Positions 7,896 to 18,607 of a stretch of 64,000 bases of DNA are shown here, one piece after another. The notes under the pieces were generated by a model. The model was given only the letters and a program-made list of their open reading frames with translations. It was not told where the DNA came from and did no database searches. Numbering within the stretch: position 1 is the first letter of the stretch; the number at the start of each line of letters is the position of its first letter. A program made the translations under genes and the position numbers. The stretch is from positions 434,001 to 498,000 of the forward strand of contig CAWKAA010000003.1 of the NCBI GenBank assembly GCA_963847515.1, in the 5' to 3' direction. The DNA comes from QHXW01 sp963847515 (lineage in GTDB: Bacteria > Acidobacteriota > Terriglobia > Bryobacterales > Bryobacteraceae).

Positions 7896-9602
7896 TCAAT
7901 AGCCGAGGTTTAACGTGCAAACCACCGGCTCTGGCTCTTGGTGGAACAAGAACCCGAGGCTTTCCTGGCGCTTCCGTTTTCGATAGGCCGCCAAACCGCA
8001 CCACGCCAACAACAAGCCACTGAGGCAAATCGCAGTTGCCAGGCGGCTATGGAGGATCTCGCATTCCAGGTACGCCATCAAGTGCGTATAGAGCATGAAG
8101 GCGATCCAGTAGCTGGTCAGAACAGCGACAACAGGTACTCTGCCGGGGACGTGGGAGCACGTAAACGGCAGTTTTTCCAGGCGCCACAACAGCGCCTCCA
8201 CCAGGAAGAGCGATAGCAACGAGCAGTACGCCGCATGAACCAGCGCCGTCTCGCCGCCGAAAAGAAAGGGATAAACCAGAAGCACTGCGATTGCAACGGG
8301 CGTCACAACCAGCAGCAACATGCATTTGCGAACTCCCGCTAGATACTCCACCTTTTCGCGGCGCTCGGTCAACTGAAAAACCCAGTTGGAGGATAACTCG
8401 GACGGGATATTGAAGATGAAACGCATGCCTGACAGCAGGAAGAATGAAATCACCAGCGGCAGCGAGAGCATAGCCACCTGTTGTGCGGGCTTCCACGCCT
8501 GTCCGCGTTCGAGGCCGAGGCCCACTGACTCCTCCAGAACCAGCGCCAGACCCGTTCCCACGTATGCCGCCAGGATCAGCCGGTGTTTGGAACTTCGGAA
8601 CATCGTCTGCATAGAAAACTGAAAGGTCGCGCGCTGCAGGGGACTTCCCAGAAATCGGCGGACCGCTGCCATGCGCACCACTCGCCACGGGTCCGCCGTT
8701 CTCCGCGAAGCATCCACGGCCCCTTCGAGTGTTGCGCGCGTATAACGGCCATAAGCCACTACGTAAGCTACCGTCAAACTCACTCCGGCAATGGCCAGGC
8801 CGTTGAGTCCCGTCCGGGCCAGGCTCCGAAATATGGGGTCTGCGGTGCCTTGCATCACTTCGCATATGCCCACGAACCACATCGGCGGAAAATACCAGAT
8901 CAATGCCGCACCTTCGGCCTTCCAGCGAGGCATCTCATCCACTATCGCCGGAAAGAAGAACAGAACGGCGAGCATGCCGAGCACCGAGATCACTTGGAGG
9001 GCGGTCGATGTTCGCCGAAACCATTTCGGCTTGCAAATGTTGATCAGGATGCCTTGCAGCGCAACGAACGATAGAAAGGTAAATGCACTCGCGCCGATCG
9101 TTCCGGCGGCATGCGCCACTCCGTATCGCAGCAGATTGAGCAGGCCCGCCGTGCGTCCTTGCGCCTCGAGCGGCGGAAGCAACAGGATAGATCCGGCGTT
9201 GACATCCACGGAAAAGATAGTCAGGAACACGGCTAGCGCGGCGAATTTGGCGGCGAAAATGGTCCGGGGCCGCACCGGAAGCGGCATCAAAATGGTTTGG
9301 TCCCGAGGATCGAGCATCAGCGCATCCCACTCGATCACGGACAGCACGCCCATCACCAGCATCGAGAAAAAGACAAAGATCACCTTGATTTCCCAGCTCC
9401 GCGCCACGTCCGGGTCCATCAGCATGGGCAACAGCAACAGCGGGACGAATAAACCCGGGGTGGCAAGCAAACCCAGGGCCTGGCTGAGCGCGGCATGGAA
9501 ATCCGCTTGCGGTGAAAGCAGATCATTCTCGAAGAACCGGGCAAAGAAATTGCGCGTCATGCGGACAGCCTGCTCCTTCTCTGAATGCCGGCTTGCGCGC
9601 AT
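7896..9602 (-). CDS. ABC-2-type transporter, large membrane permease
   Basis: 568 aa with about a dozen hydrophobic segments (for example FVPLLLLPML, VIFVFFSMLVMGVLSV, FLSFVALQGILI, LFLVEALLWRL) and no ATPase or soluble domain. The ATG at 9602 has GGAG five bases upstream and overlaps the stop codon of the ATPase gene, indicating translational coupling; an internal ATG at 9560, also behind an AGGAG, is the alternative. It should form the membrane channel for the ATPase encoded upstream. Substrate unknown. Confidence 0.78.
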   Translation of the reverse strand: MRASRHSEKEQAVRMTRNFFARFFENDLLSPQADFHAALSQALGLLATPGLFVPLLLLPMLMDPDVARSWEIKVIFVFFSMLVMGVLSVIEWDALMLDPRDQTILMPLPVRPRTIFAAKFAALAVFLTIFSVDVNAGSILLLPPLEAQGRTAGLLNLLRYGVAHAAGTIGASAFTFLSFVALQGILINICKPKWFRRTSTALQVISVLGMLAVLFFFPAIVDEMPRWKAEGAALIWYFPPMWFVGICEVMQGTADPIFRSLARTGLNGLAIAGVSLTVAYVVAYGRYTRATLEGAVDASRRTADPWRVVRMAAVRRFLGSPLQRATFQFSMQTMFRSSKHRLILAAYVGTGLALVLEESVGLGLERGQAWKPAQQVAMLSLPLVISFFLLSGMRFIFNIPSELSSNWVFQLTERREKVEYLAGVRKCMLLLVVTPVAIAVLLVYPFLFGGETALVHAAYCSLLSLFLVEALLWRLEKLPFTCSHVPGRVPVVAVLTSYWIAFMLYTHLMAYLECEILHSRLATAICLSGLLLAWCGLAAYRKRKRQESLGFLFHQEPEPVVCTLNLGY

Positions 9603-10369
9603 CACGACTCCATCACCAGTTCGAGCATTTCCTGAGCCACGCTCTCGATATTGTCCGAAGCCACCAAATCGGAAAATACGGCCTCAAGCGATGGCTGGTT
9701 TCGCAAGTGCCGCAGTTCCTCGATAGAACCACGCGCCACAACGCGTCCGCGATGCAGAATCACAACTTCCGAACAAACGTTTTCCACCAGGCTGAGTTCG
9801 TGCGAACTGCACAAAATGATCTTGCCTTCATGAGCCAGGCGGGTTACCAGCTCGCGGAAAACGAGACCGGCGGTGATGTCAAGCCCCGAGATGGGCTCAT
9901 CTAAAATGAGGACCTCGGGGTTGTGAAGCAGCGCCGCGGAGATCAGGATCTTCTGCTTCATCCCCTTCGAATAGGAAGAGATCGGTGCATACCTGTAGTC
10001 ATTGAGCGAAAAGAGCCGGAGCATGCCATCGATTTTGCGCTCCAGTACGTCCGCAGGAAGGCACCGAAGCTCGCCCACCAGCTGCAAGTACTCCGCGCCG
10101 GTGAGATACGAATACAAATGCGGTTCTTCGGGCACGTAACCCAGAAGAGATTTGTATGCGATTAAGTCCTCCCGGATATCCTGCCCCTTGTACAACACCG
10201 TCCCGGCGGTCGGTTCCAGCAGGCCAGTGATCATCTTGATGGTGGTGCTCTTGCCGGAGCCGTTTGGGCCAAGGTACCCGCACACCTCGTGCGGCCGCAC
10301 GGTGAAGCTAACGTCATTTACGGCTGTAAGGCGGCCGTAGGACTTTGTGGCATTCCGGATTTCGAGCAA
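9602..10369 (-). CDS. ABC transporter ATP-binding protein
   Basis: A CcmA/NatA-type ATPase. Walker A is GPNGSGKST, the signature is YSKGMKQK, Walker B is VLILDEP and the switch His is in LCSSHEL. The frame is open further upstream, but those 55 residues do not resemble the family; TTG at 10369, preceded by GGAAAGCGAGG, gives the usual start LEIRNATKSYG and a 255-aa protein, so I use it. The stop overlaps the start of the permease gene. The pair is probably an exporter. Confidence 0.85.
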   Translation of the reverse strand: MLEIRNATKSYGRLTAVNDVSFTVRPHEVCGYLGPNGSGKSTTIKMITGLLEPTAGTVLYKGQDIREDLIAYKSLLGYVPEEPHLYSYLTGAEYLQLVGELRCLPADVLERKIDGMLRLFSLNDYRYAPISSYSKGMKQKILISAALLHNPEVLILDEPISGLDITAGLVFRELVTRLAHEGKIILCSSHELSLVENVCSEVVILHRGRVVARGSIEELRHLRNQPSLEAVFSDLVASDNIESVAQEMLELVMES

Positions 10370-10584
10370 AGTAGGCCTCGCTTTCCTGTGACCGGACTTT
10401 GGTAGCCACCGCTCCCTTTCGTCGCGGCTCAGCTTCGGACATGCTTTGCTGAGGAAGCGGTACAAATATTCGGGAGCCGCGACGGACCACCCATTTGTTA
10501 GACACCGCGGCTGACCATTTCGGTCAATCCACAAGGTCCCATGCGCGAAGCAACGGCGTTCGATTATGATGGGCCTGCCAACTC

Positions 10585-11319
10585 ATGCAAAATCGAATCG
10601 CATTCGTCACCGGCGCCAGCCGTGGTATCGGGCGTGCCTGCTCGCTCGAGCTTTCTTCGGCTGGCGCGCGCGTCGTGCTCGCTGCCAGGCGCGTCGATCA
10701 GCTCGGACAGGTTGCGGCCGAGATTCGCTCCTCCGGCCGCGATGCCTTTGTCGTGGAAATGGACTTGAGCGTTCCGGATTCGGTTCGCTCAGCCATTTCC
10801 AAAGCCTCCAAGGAATTCGGCCGAATTGACATCCTCGTCAACAATGCAGCCATCACCCGAGACGGCCTGGCCGTGCGCATGAAGCAGGAGGACTGGGAAG
10901 CCGTGCTTGCCACCAACCTGACCGGCGCTTTCCTCGCAACCCAGCAGGTGCTGCTGAACATGATGCGCGAGCGCTGGGGCCGCATCATTAATATCACGTC
11001 GGTGGTGGGTGAAGCCGGCAACCCCGGCCAGGCCAACTATGTGGCGTCCAAGGCCGGTTTGATCGGCCTGACGAAATCGCTGGCGCAGGAAATGGCCTCG
11101 CGGAACATCACAGTCAACGCCGTTGCCCCCGGTTTCATCGATACGGACATGACCCAGGCCTTGTCCCAGCAACTGAAGGACAAAATCCTCGCCGCCATTC
11201 CGCTCAAACGCCTTGGCACACCCGGAGACGTCGCCGCAGCGGTCAGGTTTCTCGCCAGCGAAGAGGCCGCCTACATCACGGGTCACGTACTGAACGTCAA
11301 TGGCGGGATGTATATGTAG
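10585..11319 (+). CDS. fabG: 3-oxoacyl-ACP reductase FabG
   Basis: 244 aa, the standard length. A classical short-chain dehydrogenase: TGASRGIG (NADPH loop), NNAA, Ser in NITSVVG, catalytic YVASK, and GFIDTDM after it. The match to FabG is close along the whole length (for example PLKRLGTPGDVAAAVRFLAS and ITGHVLNVNGGMYM). It reduces 3-oxoacyl-ACP in fatty acid elongation. No other fab gene is adjacent; it is divergent from the ABC ATPase and convergent with mreB. Confidence 0.9.
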   Translation: MQNRIAFVTGASRGIGRACSLELSSAGARVVLAARRVDQLGQVAAEIRSSGRDAFVVEMDLSVPDSVRSAISKASKEFGRIDILVNNAAITRDGLAVRMKQEDWEAVLATNLTGAFLATQQVLLNMMRERWGRIINITSVVGEAGNPGQANYVASKAGLIGLTKSLAQEMASRNITVNAVAPGFIDTDMTQALSQQLKDKILAAIPLKRLGTPGDVAAAVRFLASEEAAYITGHVLNVNGGMYM

Positions 11320-11349
11320 CGATTAGCTAAACGTTGCGGAGAGATCGCG

Positions 11350-12384
11350 TCAGTTTAGCGTGGGTATAGCAAGTCTTCGCAGAAGGGTGAAATCTTCCAG
11401 CATTTTGGCCGTGCCCATAACCACAGAAGTTAAGGGGCTCTCAGCCAATGAAACGGGCAGGTTTGTGTCGGTGTGAATTCGTATATCGAGGTTTTTTAAT
11501 AATGAACCGCCGCCAGTCAGTGCAATTCCCCTGTCACTTATATCGGCGCTCAGTTCCGGCGGTATCCGTTCCAGTGCCACGCGAATTGCCTGAACAATGG
11601 ACGATACACATCCGGATAGCGCTTGCCGGATCTCCTCATCACGAACGGAAACCGTTTTCGGGATGCCTTTTAGGACATCTCGTCCTTTAACTTCCATGCT
11701 GGCGGGCCGGTCCAACGGGTAGGCCGAGCCCAATTCCGCCTTGATTGTTTCCGCGGTGCGCTCTCCGATCACCAAGTTATGCTCATGTCTGAGGTGCTCG
11801 ATGATCTTCTCATCCATCAGGTTGCCGGCTACCCGCACGGACCGTGAGTAGACGATCCCGGCGAGCGAGATGACCGCGATATCCGTAGTGCCGCCGCCGA
11901 TATCGACCACCATGCTACCTGTAGCCTCGGTTACCGGAAGCCCTGCGCCGATCGCTGCGACCATAGCTTGGTCCACCAGGTGAACTTCACTGGCTTTGGC
12001 ACGATAGGCCGCATCCAGCACCGCCCGCCTTTCTACGTCCGTGGTCTCGCTGGGTATACCCATAATGATGCGTGGGTGCACCAGCCGTTTCCGTTTGTGT
12101 GCCTTCTGAATGAAATAATGCAACATGTGCTCGGCCGCATCGAAATCAGCAATCACACCGTCCTGCATGGGCTGGATAGCCACCATGTACCCCGGAGTTC
12201 GGCCGAGCATGTCTTTCGCGTCTTTTCCGACGCTCTCGACCTCACCGGTCTTCTTGTTTAGAGCAACGATGGAAGGCTCATCGACCACAATACCTTTGCC
12301 AGTTGCGTACACCAAGGTGTTCGCAGTACCCAGGTCGATAGCCAGATCGGACGAAAACATGCTTAACAGTGAGCCGCGCGTCAT
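11350..12384 (-). CDS. mreB: Rod shape-determining protein MreB
   Basis: 344 aa from the ATG at 12384. MreB hallmarks are DLAIDLGTANTLVY (phosphate 1), GIVVDEPSIVALN, VVDIGGGTTDIAV (phosphate 2) and GIALTGGGSLLKNL (adenosine motif). The frame is open to 12483, but the extra residues do not match the family; a second ATG at 12360 would give the even more typical start MFSSDLAID. MreB polymerises under the inner membrane and directs lateral wall synthesis. mreC and mreD, which usually follow, are absent here. Confidence 0.93.
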   Translation of the reverse strand: MTRGSLLSMFSSDLAIDLGTANTLVYATGKGIVVDEPSIVALNKKTGEVESVGKDAKDMLGRTPGYMVAIQPMQDGVIADFDAAEHMLHYFIQKAHKRKRLVHPRIIMGIPSETTDVERRAVLDAAYRAKASEVHLVDQAMVAAIGAGLPVTEATGSMVVDIGGGTTDIAVISLAGIVYSRSVRVAGNLMDEKIIEHLRHEHNLVIGERTAETIKAELGSAYPLDRPASMEVKGRDVLKGIPKTVSVRDEEIRQALSGCVSSIVQAIRVALERIPPELSADISDRGIALTGGGSLLKNLDIRIHTDTNLPVSLAESPLTSVVMGTAKMLEDFTLLRRLAIPTLN

Positions 12385-12565
12385 TGGGAGACTTGTATGA
12401 AGGTATCCGGCCTGGTTTAGAATGGCAACGTTGGAAATCGTTAACAACTCTGCGTTAACGTCGGTAGGTGAAACTTCTGGCACAATTTGAGTGAATTCTC
12501 TCCGGCCGGAAGCGCGCGAGTGATGCCACGCGGAACACTGCGCTCGGGAGTGGCATCATAGGTGA

Positions 12566-14459
12566 ATGACTCGTTTGCCCATCGGAGGAGCGGTTGCGTT
12601 ACTCATTTTGCTGGCAGGAGGGCCCGTTGGCGCGCAGAACCATAAGACGTGGAGCGACTACGGAGGCGCCCCCGACGCCGCGCAGTATTCCGCACTTTCG
12701 CAAATCAATCGCTCGAATGTGAGCCACTTCGAGGTTGCGTGGACCTACTCGACCGGGGACGACAGCAGATACTTCTTTAATCCGGTTGTGGCCGACGGGG
12801 TCATGTACGTTCTGGCCAAGAACAATTCGTTCGTGGCACTGGATGCGGCGACGGGTAGAGTGATTTGGACGCATGCGGCCGAGCCCGGCACGACCATCAT
12901 CACGGACCGGGGGATCAATTACTGGGAAAGTAAAGACCGGTCGGAACGGCGGTTGTTATTCGCCAGCAACCATTTCTTGTGCGCGATCGACGCCAGGACC
13001 GGTGCCTCGATTCCGTCGTTTGGCGAAGGCGGCCGTGTCGATCTAAAGGAAGGGCTGGATCGCGACCCCAAGGCGATCAAGCTGGTGCAGTCCACCACAC
13101 CGGGGCGCGTATTTGAGGATCTGCTGATTCTTGGTTCCGCAACCAATCAGGGTTATGGTTCGGCTCCCGGAGACATTCGAGCGTTCAACGTGCGTACCGG
13201 CAAACTGGTTTGGACCTTCCATACGATCCCACGTCCCGGTGAGTTTGGATACGACACCTGGCCGAAGGACGCGTGGAAGCGCGTCGGCGGAGCCAACGTG
13301 TGGGGCGAACTTTCAGTGGATGAGAAGCGCGGCATCGTTTATGCACCCACGGCGAGCGCAAAATACAACTTCTACGGCGCGGACCGTAATGGCGCAAATC
13401 TATTCGCCGATTGTCTGCTGGCGCTCGATGCCCGAACCGGCAAGCGACTTTGGCACTTCCAGATGGTTCATCACGATATCTGGGATTATGACGATGGAAC
13501 AGCTCCGAAGCTCCTTACCGTGCGGCACGACGGCAAGTTGGTGGACGTAGTAGCCCAGGTGACCAAGCAGGGGTTCGTCTGGGTGTTCGATCGCGTGACC
13601 GGCGAGCCGCTTTGGCCGATCGAGGAACGGCCCGTTCCCCGTTCCGATATGCCGGGAGAAGAGACCTGGCCGACGCAGCCGTTTCCTGTAAAGCCGCCGC
13701 CGTTTGCGCGGCAGAAATTTACAGTCGACGATCTGAGCCCGTTTCTGAGTCCGGAAGACCGCGCCCGCTTTCGCGATGAAATCCTAAGCGCACGGAATGA
13801 AGGGTTGTTCACACCGCCAGGACAACGCAGCACCATCGAGATGCCGGGCAACAATGGCGGCGCCAACTGGAGCGGCGCGGCGGTGGACCCGCCAAGCGGC
13901 ATGTTGTTTGTCGTGTCGAAAGATCTTCCAGCGATCCTGAAGCTGGCGAAAAATGCGCCGGCCGATCAGGCGCTTCCGACGTCTGTCAGTGAGCGGTACT
14001 ACAGTGGATTCGGCTTTCATGATCGCCAGTGACGGGCTTTCCCCGATCGCTCCGCCGTGGACCTCTCTGACAGCTTATGACCTGAACGAGGGCACCATCC
14101 GATGGAAGATTCCGCTGGGCGAGGTTCCCGAGCTGGCGGCCAAGGGGATCAAAAATACCGGATCGCATTTTCCGAAGGTGGGTCCGGTAGTGACCGCCGG
14201 CGGGTTGATCTTCACCGGCACCCGCGACCGCAAGGTTCGCGCATTGGACGTCACTACTGGGAAGGTCCTCTGGGAGCACGAATTGGATGCTGCACTCGAG
14301 GGCATGCCCGCGGTCTACGAGGTTGAGGGCCGCCAATACCTCGTGTTCTGTGCGGCCGCACCGGTGAAACTCAACGCAGCACCGTTAGAAAAGATTCGAG
14401 GCGCATATGTGGCATTCGCGTTGCCGAAGATTGCGGTGCGCGAGGGACTTGCACGCTAG
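12566..14459 (+). CDS. PQQ-dependent dehydrogenase (quinoprotein), frameshifted in this sequence
   Basis: A secreted eight-bladed propeller quinoprotein of about 630 aa. A signal peptide (AVALLILLAGGPVGA) is followed by repeated tryptophan-docking motifs such as ALDAATGRVIWTH, ALDARTGKRLWHFQ and VWVFDRVTGEPLW. The frame ends at 14032 just after SGFGF, and conserved sequence resumes at once in the next frame (MIASDGLSPIAPPW, then ALDVTTGKVLWEHELD) to 14459; one extra base in the TTT at 14015-14017 accounts for it. No cytochrome c domain is present, so it resembles the glucose/quinate dehydrogenase branch. The substrate is unknown. Confidence 0.85.
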
Positions 14460-14613
14460 CCGGCGGACTTGTCATTCAAACGGCAAAGATGGGCGATGAC
14501 GCTGGGCGCTGTGTACATGAAAGTGCAAGAGGCTACATTGCTTTCATGGAGGAACTGCTGGCTTCATTGGAAAACATCTCGTCGGTCCCCGGCTGCCCCC
14601 TCCGGCGGGTCTC

Positions 14614-15309
14614 TCACGGAACTGTTCCGAACAGGGCCCCGGCGCTTGCGGTCACCGCCATAGCCAGTGCTCCCCAGAACGTGACACGCATTGCGCCCAC
14701 TGCCACGCCTGCTCCGCCCGCGCTCGCTGCCAACCCGCCCAGAAGCGCGAGGAACGCCAATGAAGTCCCGGAGACAAGGGGGATAAGACTCGCCTCCGGT
14801 GCTAACGCTGTGACCAAGAGAGGCATGGCTGCTCCGACAGCGAAGCTGCCAGCCGACGCCAATGCAGCCTGAATCGGACGCGCAGCGAGTGTCTTGGAGA
14901 TGCCGAGTTCATCGCGGGCATGCGCGCCTAGCGCGTCATGTGCCATCAGCTGCTCGGCGACCTGTTTCGCAAGCGCTGGCTCAAGCCCACGAGCGACGTA
15001 GATAGCCGCCAGTTCCTTGTGCTCGCCCCTGTCGTCAGCTTTAAGTTCCGTGCGCTCAACCTCGAGTTCGGCCTGTTCGGTGTCTGCCTGTGAGTGGACG
15101 GACACGTACTCACCGGCAGCCATCGACATTGCCCCAGCGACTAGGCCTGCGATCCCGGCGACCAAGACGTTGTGGTGAGTCGCATGCGCAGTTGCGACTC
15201 CGAGCACCAGGCTCGCGGTTGAAAGGATGCCATCGTTCGCACCCAATACGGACGCGCGTAGCCAGCCTATGCGTCCTATCCGGTGTCGCTCCTTGGGGCG
15301 TAAAGACAT
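14614..15309 (-). CDS. VIT1/CCC1-family transporter (Fe2+/Mn2+)
   Basis: 231 aa from the ATG at 15309. IGWLRASVLGANDGILSTASLVLGV is the family's first helix, with the conserved Asp, and GLVAGAMSMAAGEYVSVHSQADTE the second, with the conserved Met-x-x-Gly-Glu motif. An acidic cytoplasmic segment rich in Glu/His follows, then three more hydrophobic stretches. Members move ferrous iron or manganese across membranes. There is no ferritin-like fusion, although a ferritin-like gene lies 3 kb away at 18.6 kb. Confidence 0.85.
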   Translation of the reverse strand: MSLRPKERHRIGRIGWLRASVLGANDGILSTASLVLGVATAHATHHNVLVAGIAGLVAGAMSMAAGEYVSVHSQADTEQAELEVERTELKADDRGEHKELAAIYVARGLEPALAKQVAEQLMAHDALGAHARDELGISKTLAARPIQAALASAGSFAVGAAMPLLVTALAPEASLIPLVSGTSLAFLALLGGLAASAGGAGVAVGAMRVTFWGALAMAVTASAGALFGTVP

Positions 15310-15526
15310 TCTTGAGGCCTCATTGATCTGGGAATTCCGCCGCACATCCCCCGCGGGGCCTCCAATGCCGGCGCCTCCCCCCGTAATTAAGGATGGTGTT
15401 CGAATGATTACGCATGGCTCCGATTCGATTGCGCTCCCGTCTGCATTGTAGCGGAACAATGTCGAAAGGTATGCCCTCGCGCGGCAGGTGCGCCGGCGTT
15501 GATACAATCGTGGTCCATCCCGACAA

Positions 15527-18502
15527 ATGCTCAAAGCTTATAAGAATTCATCCCGCAAATATTCGCTCGCACTGTTGCTTTGCGTTCCGGCCATCACGGG
15601 CTGCCGTAAGTCTGGGCCGCCATACAGCGCAGAAGCCGCACTCAAAACGTTCAAGGTCGAGTCCGGCTTTCATGTCGAAAAGTTCCTCTCGGAGCCTGAT
15701 GTCCTATCGCCCGTGGCCATGGACTTCGACGAGAATGGCCGAATCTACGTGGTCGAAGATCGAGGGTATCCGCTCAGCACGGAAACGCCGTTGGGCCGAA
15801 TCAAGCTGATCGAGGACAGCAATGGAGACGGCATCCCTGACCGCGTCACCATTTTTGCCGACAAGCTCGTCATGCCGACGGGCATCATGCGTTGGAAGAA
15901 AGGCATCCTGGTAACCGATGCCCCCAACGTTTGGTACTTCGAAGACACCAAGGGCAACGGACAAGCCGACGTCCGGCAGTTGGTCCTCACCGGCTTCGCG
16001 GTGACCAACCCGCAGCACACCGTAAATAATCCGGTCTACGGGCTCGACAACTGGATCTACCTCGCGCACGAAGGGCCCGCCACGGCCATCATTTATAAGA
16101 AACAATTTGGCGACCGCGGTTCAGATATCCGGTTTCCGGACCATCCCGAATTGCACGGCTTGAAAGAGCATAACCGCACTGTGCGCTTCCGTCCCGACAC
16201 GCACCAGATCGAAGCACTTTCCGGCAGCTCGCAATACGGACATACGTTCGATGACTGGGGACATTACTTCACGACGAACAATTCCGACCATGTGCGCGAA
16301 CAGGTGATTGCCGCGCCTTACCTGGAGCGGAATCCGGATCTCCCGGTTTCCTCCGCCATGCAACAGATTTCGGATCACGGTGCGGCCGCGAAGGTCTACC
16401 CCATCACCCTGCATCCCCGGTTCGAATTGCTGACCGAAGTCGGACAATTCACATCGGCATGTGGAATCACGTGCTATCACGGATCTCTATTCGTCGCCGA
16501 ACCGGTACACAACCTGGTGCATCAGGACCTGCTCTCGGCCGCCGGCGCTACCTACATTGCCCGCCGCGCTCATCCGGATGTGGAGTTTCTGGCTTCGACG
16601 GATGCCTGGTTCCGGCCGGTGAATTTTTTTGCCGGGCCGGACGGCGCGCTCTACGTGATGGACTTTTACCGGCTGGTGATCGAGCATCCTGAGTGGATGT
16701 CGACCGAGGCCCAGAAGTCGCCGGACCTAACAAAGGGCATCGACCGCGGCCGCATCTACCGCATCGTTCCGGACGGCGCTCCAGCGCCAAAGCCCATCAA
16801 GCTCGGCTCGGCTTCAAATTCAGAGCTGGTGAAAGAACTGGCGAATCCGGTCATCTGGTGGCGGCGCACCGCGCAGCGGCTGCTGGTGGATCGCAAAGCT
16901 GTGGATGTTGCGCCAGAGCTGATTCGCATGCTGCATGAGAGTCCGTCGGCTGTGGGCCGGCTGCATGCGCTCTGGACACTGGACGGCCTGGGTGAGTTGA
17001 AGGCGGCGGAAATCGACGCCATGTTACGGGACCCCGAACCGGGGGTGCGCGAAAACGCAATCGTCCTTGCGGAGGCGAGGCTGGCAAGCGCGCCGGAGCT
17101 TGCTCCGAAATTGATTGGGATGGCTAAGGACCAGGATGCCCGGGTCCGCTTCCAGTTGCTCTGTACGCTAGGCTCGCTGAACTCTCCGGCTGCGCGCGCG
17201 GCTCGCGACGAGCTTGTTTCCCGCGATATCGAGGACAAATGGTTTCAAATTGCCGCGCTGAGTGCCTCTTCCGGCGAAGCATCGCGCCCTTATGAGAAGG
17301 CGGTCGCCACCGGAACCAGCGAAACTCCCGGCCGTGTGAGCTTCGTGCGGCAGGCAGCGTCGGTTGTGGGCGCACGGCAGAAGCCCGCCGAAGTCCGGAG
17401 CGTGATCGACAAGGTGGCGCGTGCAACCGGAAGCAATGCCGAGTGGTGGCGAGCCGCGAGTCTCGACGGTCTGGCACTGGGCCTGAAATCGTCCGGACCG
17501 GGTGCGCTCACGTTGAGCCAGCCGGTGTTGCTGAAACTATTCGAAACCCCGCAAGCGTCCGTTCGGCGATCCACCCTACGCCTGATCGAAATGGGCGGAT
17601 TGCCTTCGGGCGCTTCAACCGCCGCTGCCTTGCAGCGTGCTTCCGCAATCATTGCAGATCAACAGGCTGACGCCAACGTGCGAGCGGATGCTATCGGACT
17701 CCTGGCCATTGCCGGCGCGCAAGCGCACGAAGCCGTGTTCAAGCAGTTGATCGACCTCCAGGAGCCGGATCAGGTGCAAGCCGCGGCAGTACGCGCATTC
17801 GGCAAGTGCAAAGGCGACGACATCGGAAAGTATTTGCTTTCGAAATGGCGTGCTTTCACCCCGGCATGCCGCACCGAGGCCGCCGACGCCATGTACCTGG
17901 AACCGAGCCGGGTGCGGTTGCTTGTGGCTGCCCTGAAAAGTGGCGATGTTCAACCCTGGACATTGAATTTCAGCCAGCGGCGCCGCCTCATCATGAACAC
18001 CGATCCATCGATTCGTGCTGAGGCGCGTCCAATGTTGGAACCAAGTGCGAGCGACCGCGAGAAGGTCGTAAAGCGCTACGAAGCCGCCTTCGATCGTACG
18101 GCGGATGCGGCGCGTGGCCGCGAAGTGTTCAAAGCCATCTGCGTCAAATGTCACCGCTTCGCGGGTCTTGGCGTGCAGGTCGGACCGGATCTCGCTACCG
18201 TTCAGAACCAGCCCAAGCAGGCGCTGCTCGAGGATATTCTCATGCCCAACAAGACTATCGCCCAGGGTTTCGAGGCCTACGTCGTCGAAACAACTGGCGG
18301 CACGCTCGATGGCGTATTGGGCCCGCAGACTTCGACTACCATCGCCCTGCGCCATGAGGATGGCAAAGAGGACATCATCCAGCGCAAAGACATCAAGCAG
18401 ATGTACGTCACCAACCTGTCGGCCATGCCGGGCGATCTGGAAAAACGAATTGACCTCCAGCAAATGGCTGACCTGCTGGAGTTCCTGAAGACCGCGCACT
18501 GA
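15527..18502 (+). CDS. PVC-type heme-binding CxxCH lipoprotein (sugar dehydrogenase-like propeller, HEAT repeats, cytochrome c)
   Basis: 991 aa. A signal with lipobox (VPAITGCRK) leads into an NHL/glucose-dehydrogenase-like propeller (residues ~45-420; for example DFDENGRIYVVEDRGYP, FAGPDGALYVMDFYR), then HEAT-like alpha repeats (~430-810) and a C-terminal cytochrome c domain with one heme motif, CVKCH, followed by QVGPDLATV. The architecture matches the large PVC-type family common in Planctomycetes and Verrucomicrobia and also found in Acidobacteria. It probably oxidises carbohydrates at the outer side of the membrane and passes electrons to the heme. Function within the family is poorly defined. 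Confidence 0.82.
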   Translation: MLKAYKNSSRKYSLALLLCVPAITGCRKSGPPYSAEAALKTFKVESGFHVEKFLSEPDVLSPVAMDFDENGRIYVVEDRGYPLSTETPLGRIKLIEDSNGDGIPDRVTIFADKLVMPTGIMRWKKGILVTDAPNVWYFEDTKGNGQADVRQLVLTGFAVTNPQHTVNNPVYGLDNWIYLAHEGPATAIIYKKQFGDRGSDIRFPDHPELHGLKEHNRTVRFRPDTHQIEALSGSSQYGHTFDDWGHYFTTNNSDHVREQVIAAPYLERNPDLPVSSAMQQISDHGAAAKVYPITLHPRFELLTEVGQFTSACGITCYHGSLFVAEPVHNLVHQDLLSAAGATYIARRAHPDVEFLASTDAWFRPVNFFAGPDGALYVMDFYRLVIEHPEWMSTEAQKSPDLTKGIDRGRIYRIVPDGAPAPKPIKLGSASNSELVKELANPVIWWRRTAQRLLVDRKAVDVAPELIRMLHESPSAVGRLHALWTLDGLGELKAAEIDAMLRDPEPGVRENAIVLAEARLASAPELAPKLIGMAKDQDARVRFQLLCTLGSLNSPAARAARDELVSRDIEDKWFQIAALSASSGEASRPYEKAVATGTSETPGRVSFVRQAASVVGARQKPAEVRSVIDKVARATGSNAEWWRAASLDGLALGLKSSGPGALTLSQPVLLKLFETPQASVRRSTLRLIEMGGLPSGASTAAALQRASAIIADQQADANVRADAIGLLAIAGAQAHEAVFKQLIDLQEPDQVQAAAVRAFGKCKGDDIGKYLLSKWRAFTPACRTEAADAMYLEPSRVRLLVAALKSGDVQPWTLNFSQRRRLIMNTDPSIRAEARPMLEPSASDREKVVKRYEAAFDRTADAARGREVFKAICVKCHRFAGLGVQVGPDLATVQNQPKQALLEDILMPNKTIAQGFEAYVVETTGGTLDGVLGPQTSTTIALRHEDGKEDIIQRKDIKQMYVTNLSAMPGDLEKRIDLQQMADLLEFLKTAH

Positions 18503-18607
18503 AGTAGCCAGGCATAATCGGCTGTATGAAATCGCACTGCACAAAGACCGCGTGTGTTCCGCAGCGACCGCCTGCGTTTTAGGATGGAAGTTGCCGAAGG
18601 AGACCAG

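Noticed and set aside
8791..9726. Plus-strand frame of 311 aa opposite the ABC permease
   Set aside because: Low-complexity Ser/Arg/Ala composition; shadow of the permease gene.
11326..11359. GCTAAAC/GTTTAGC inverted repeat between fabG and mreB
   Set aside because: Loop of 20 bases, weak stem, no T-run and it overlaps the mreB stop; not a convincing terminator.
17615..18544. Minus-strand frame of 309 aa opposite the CxxCH protein
   Set aside because: Shadow of a well-supported gene; no signal or motif of its own.
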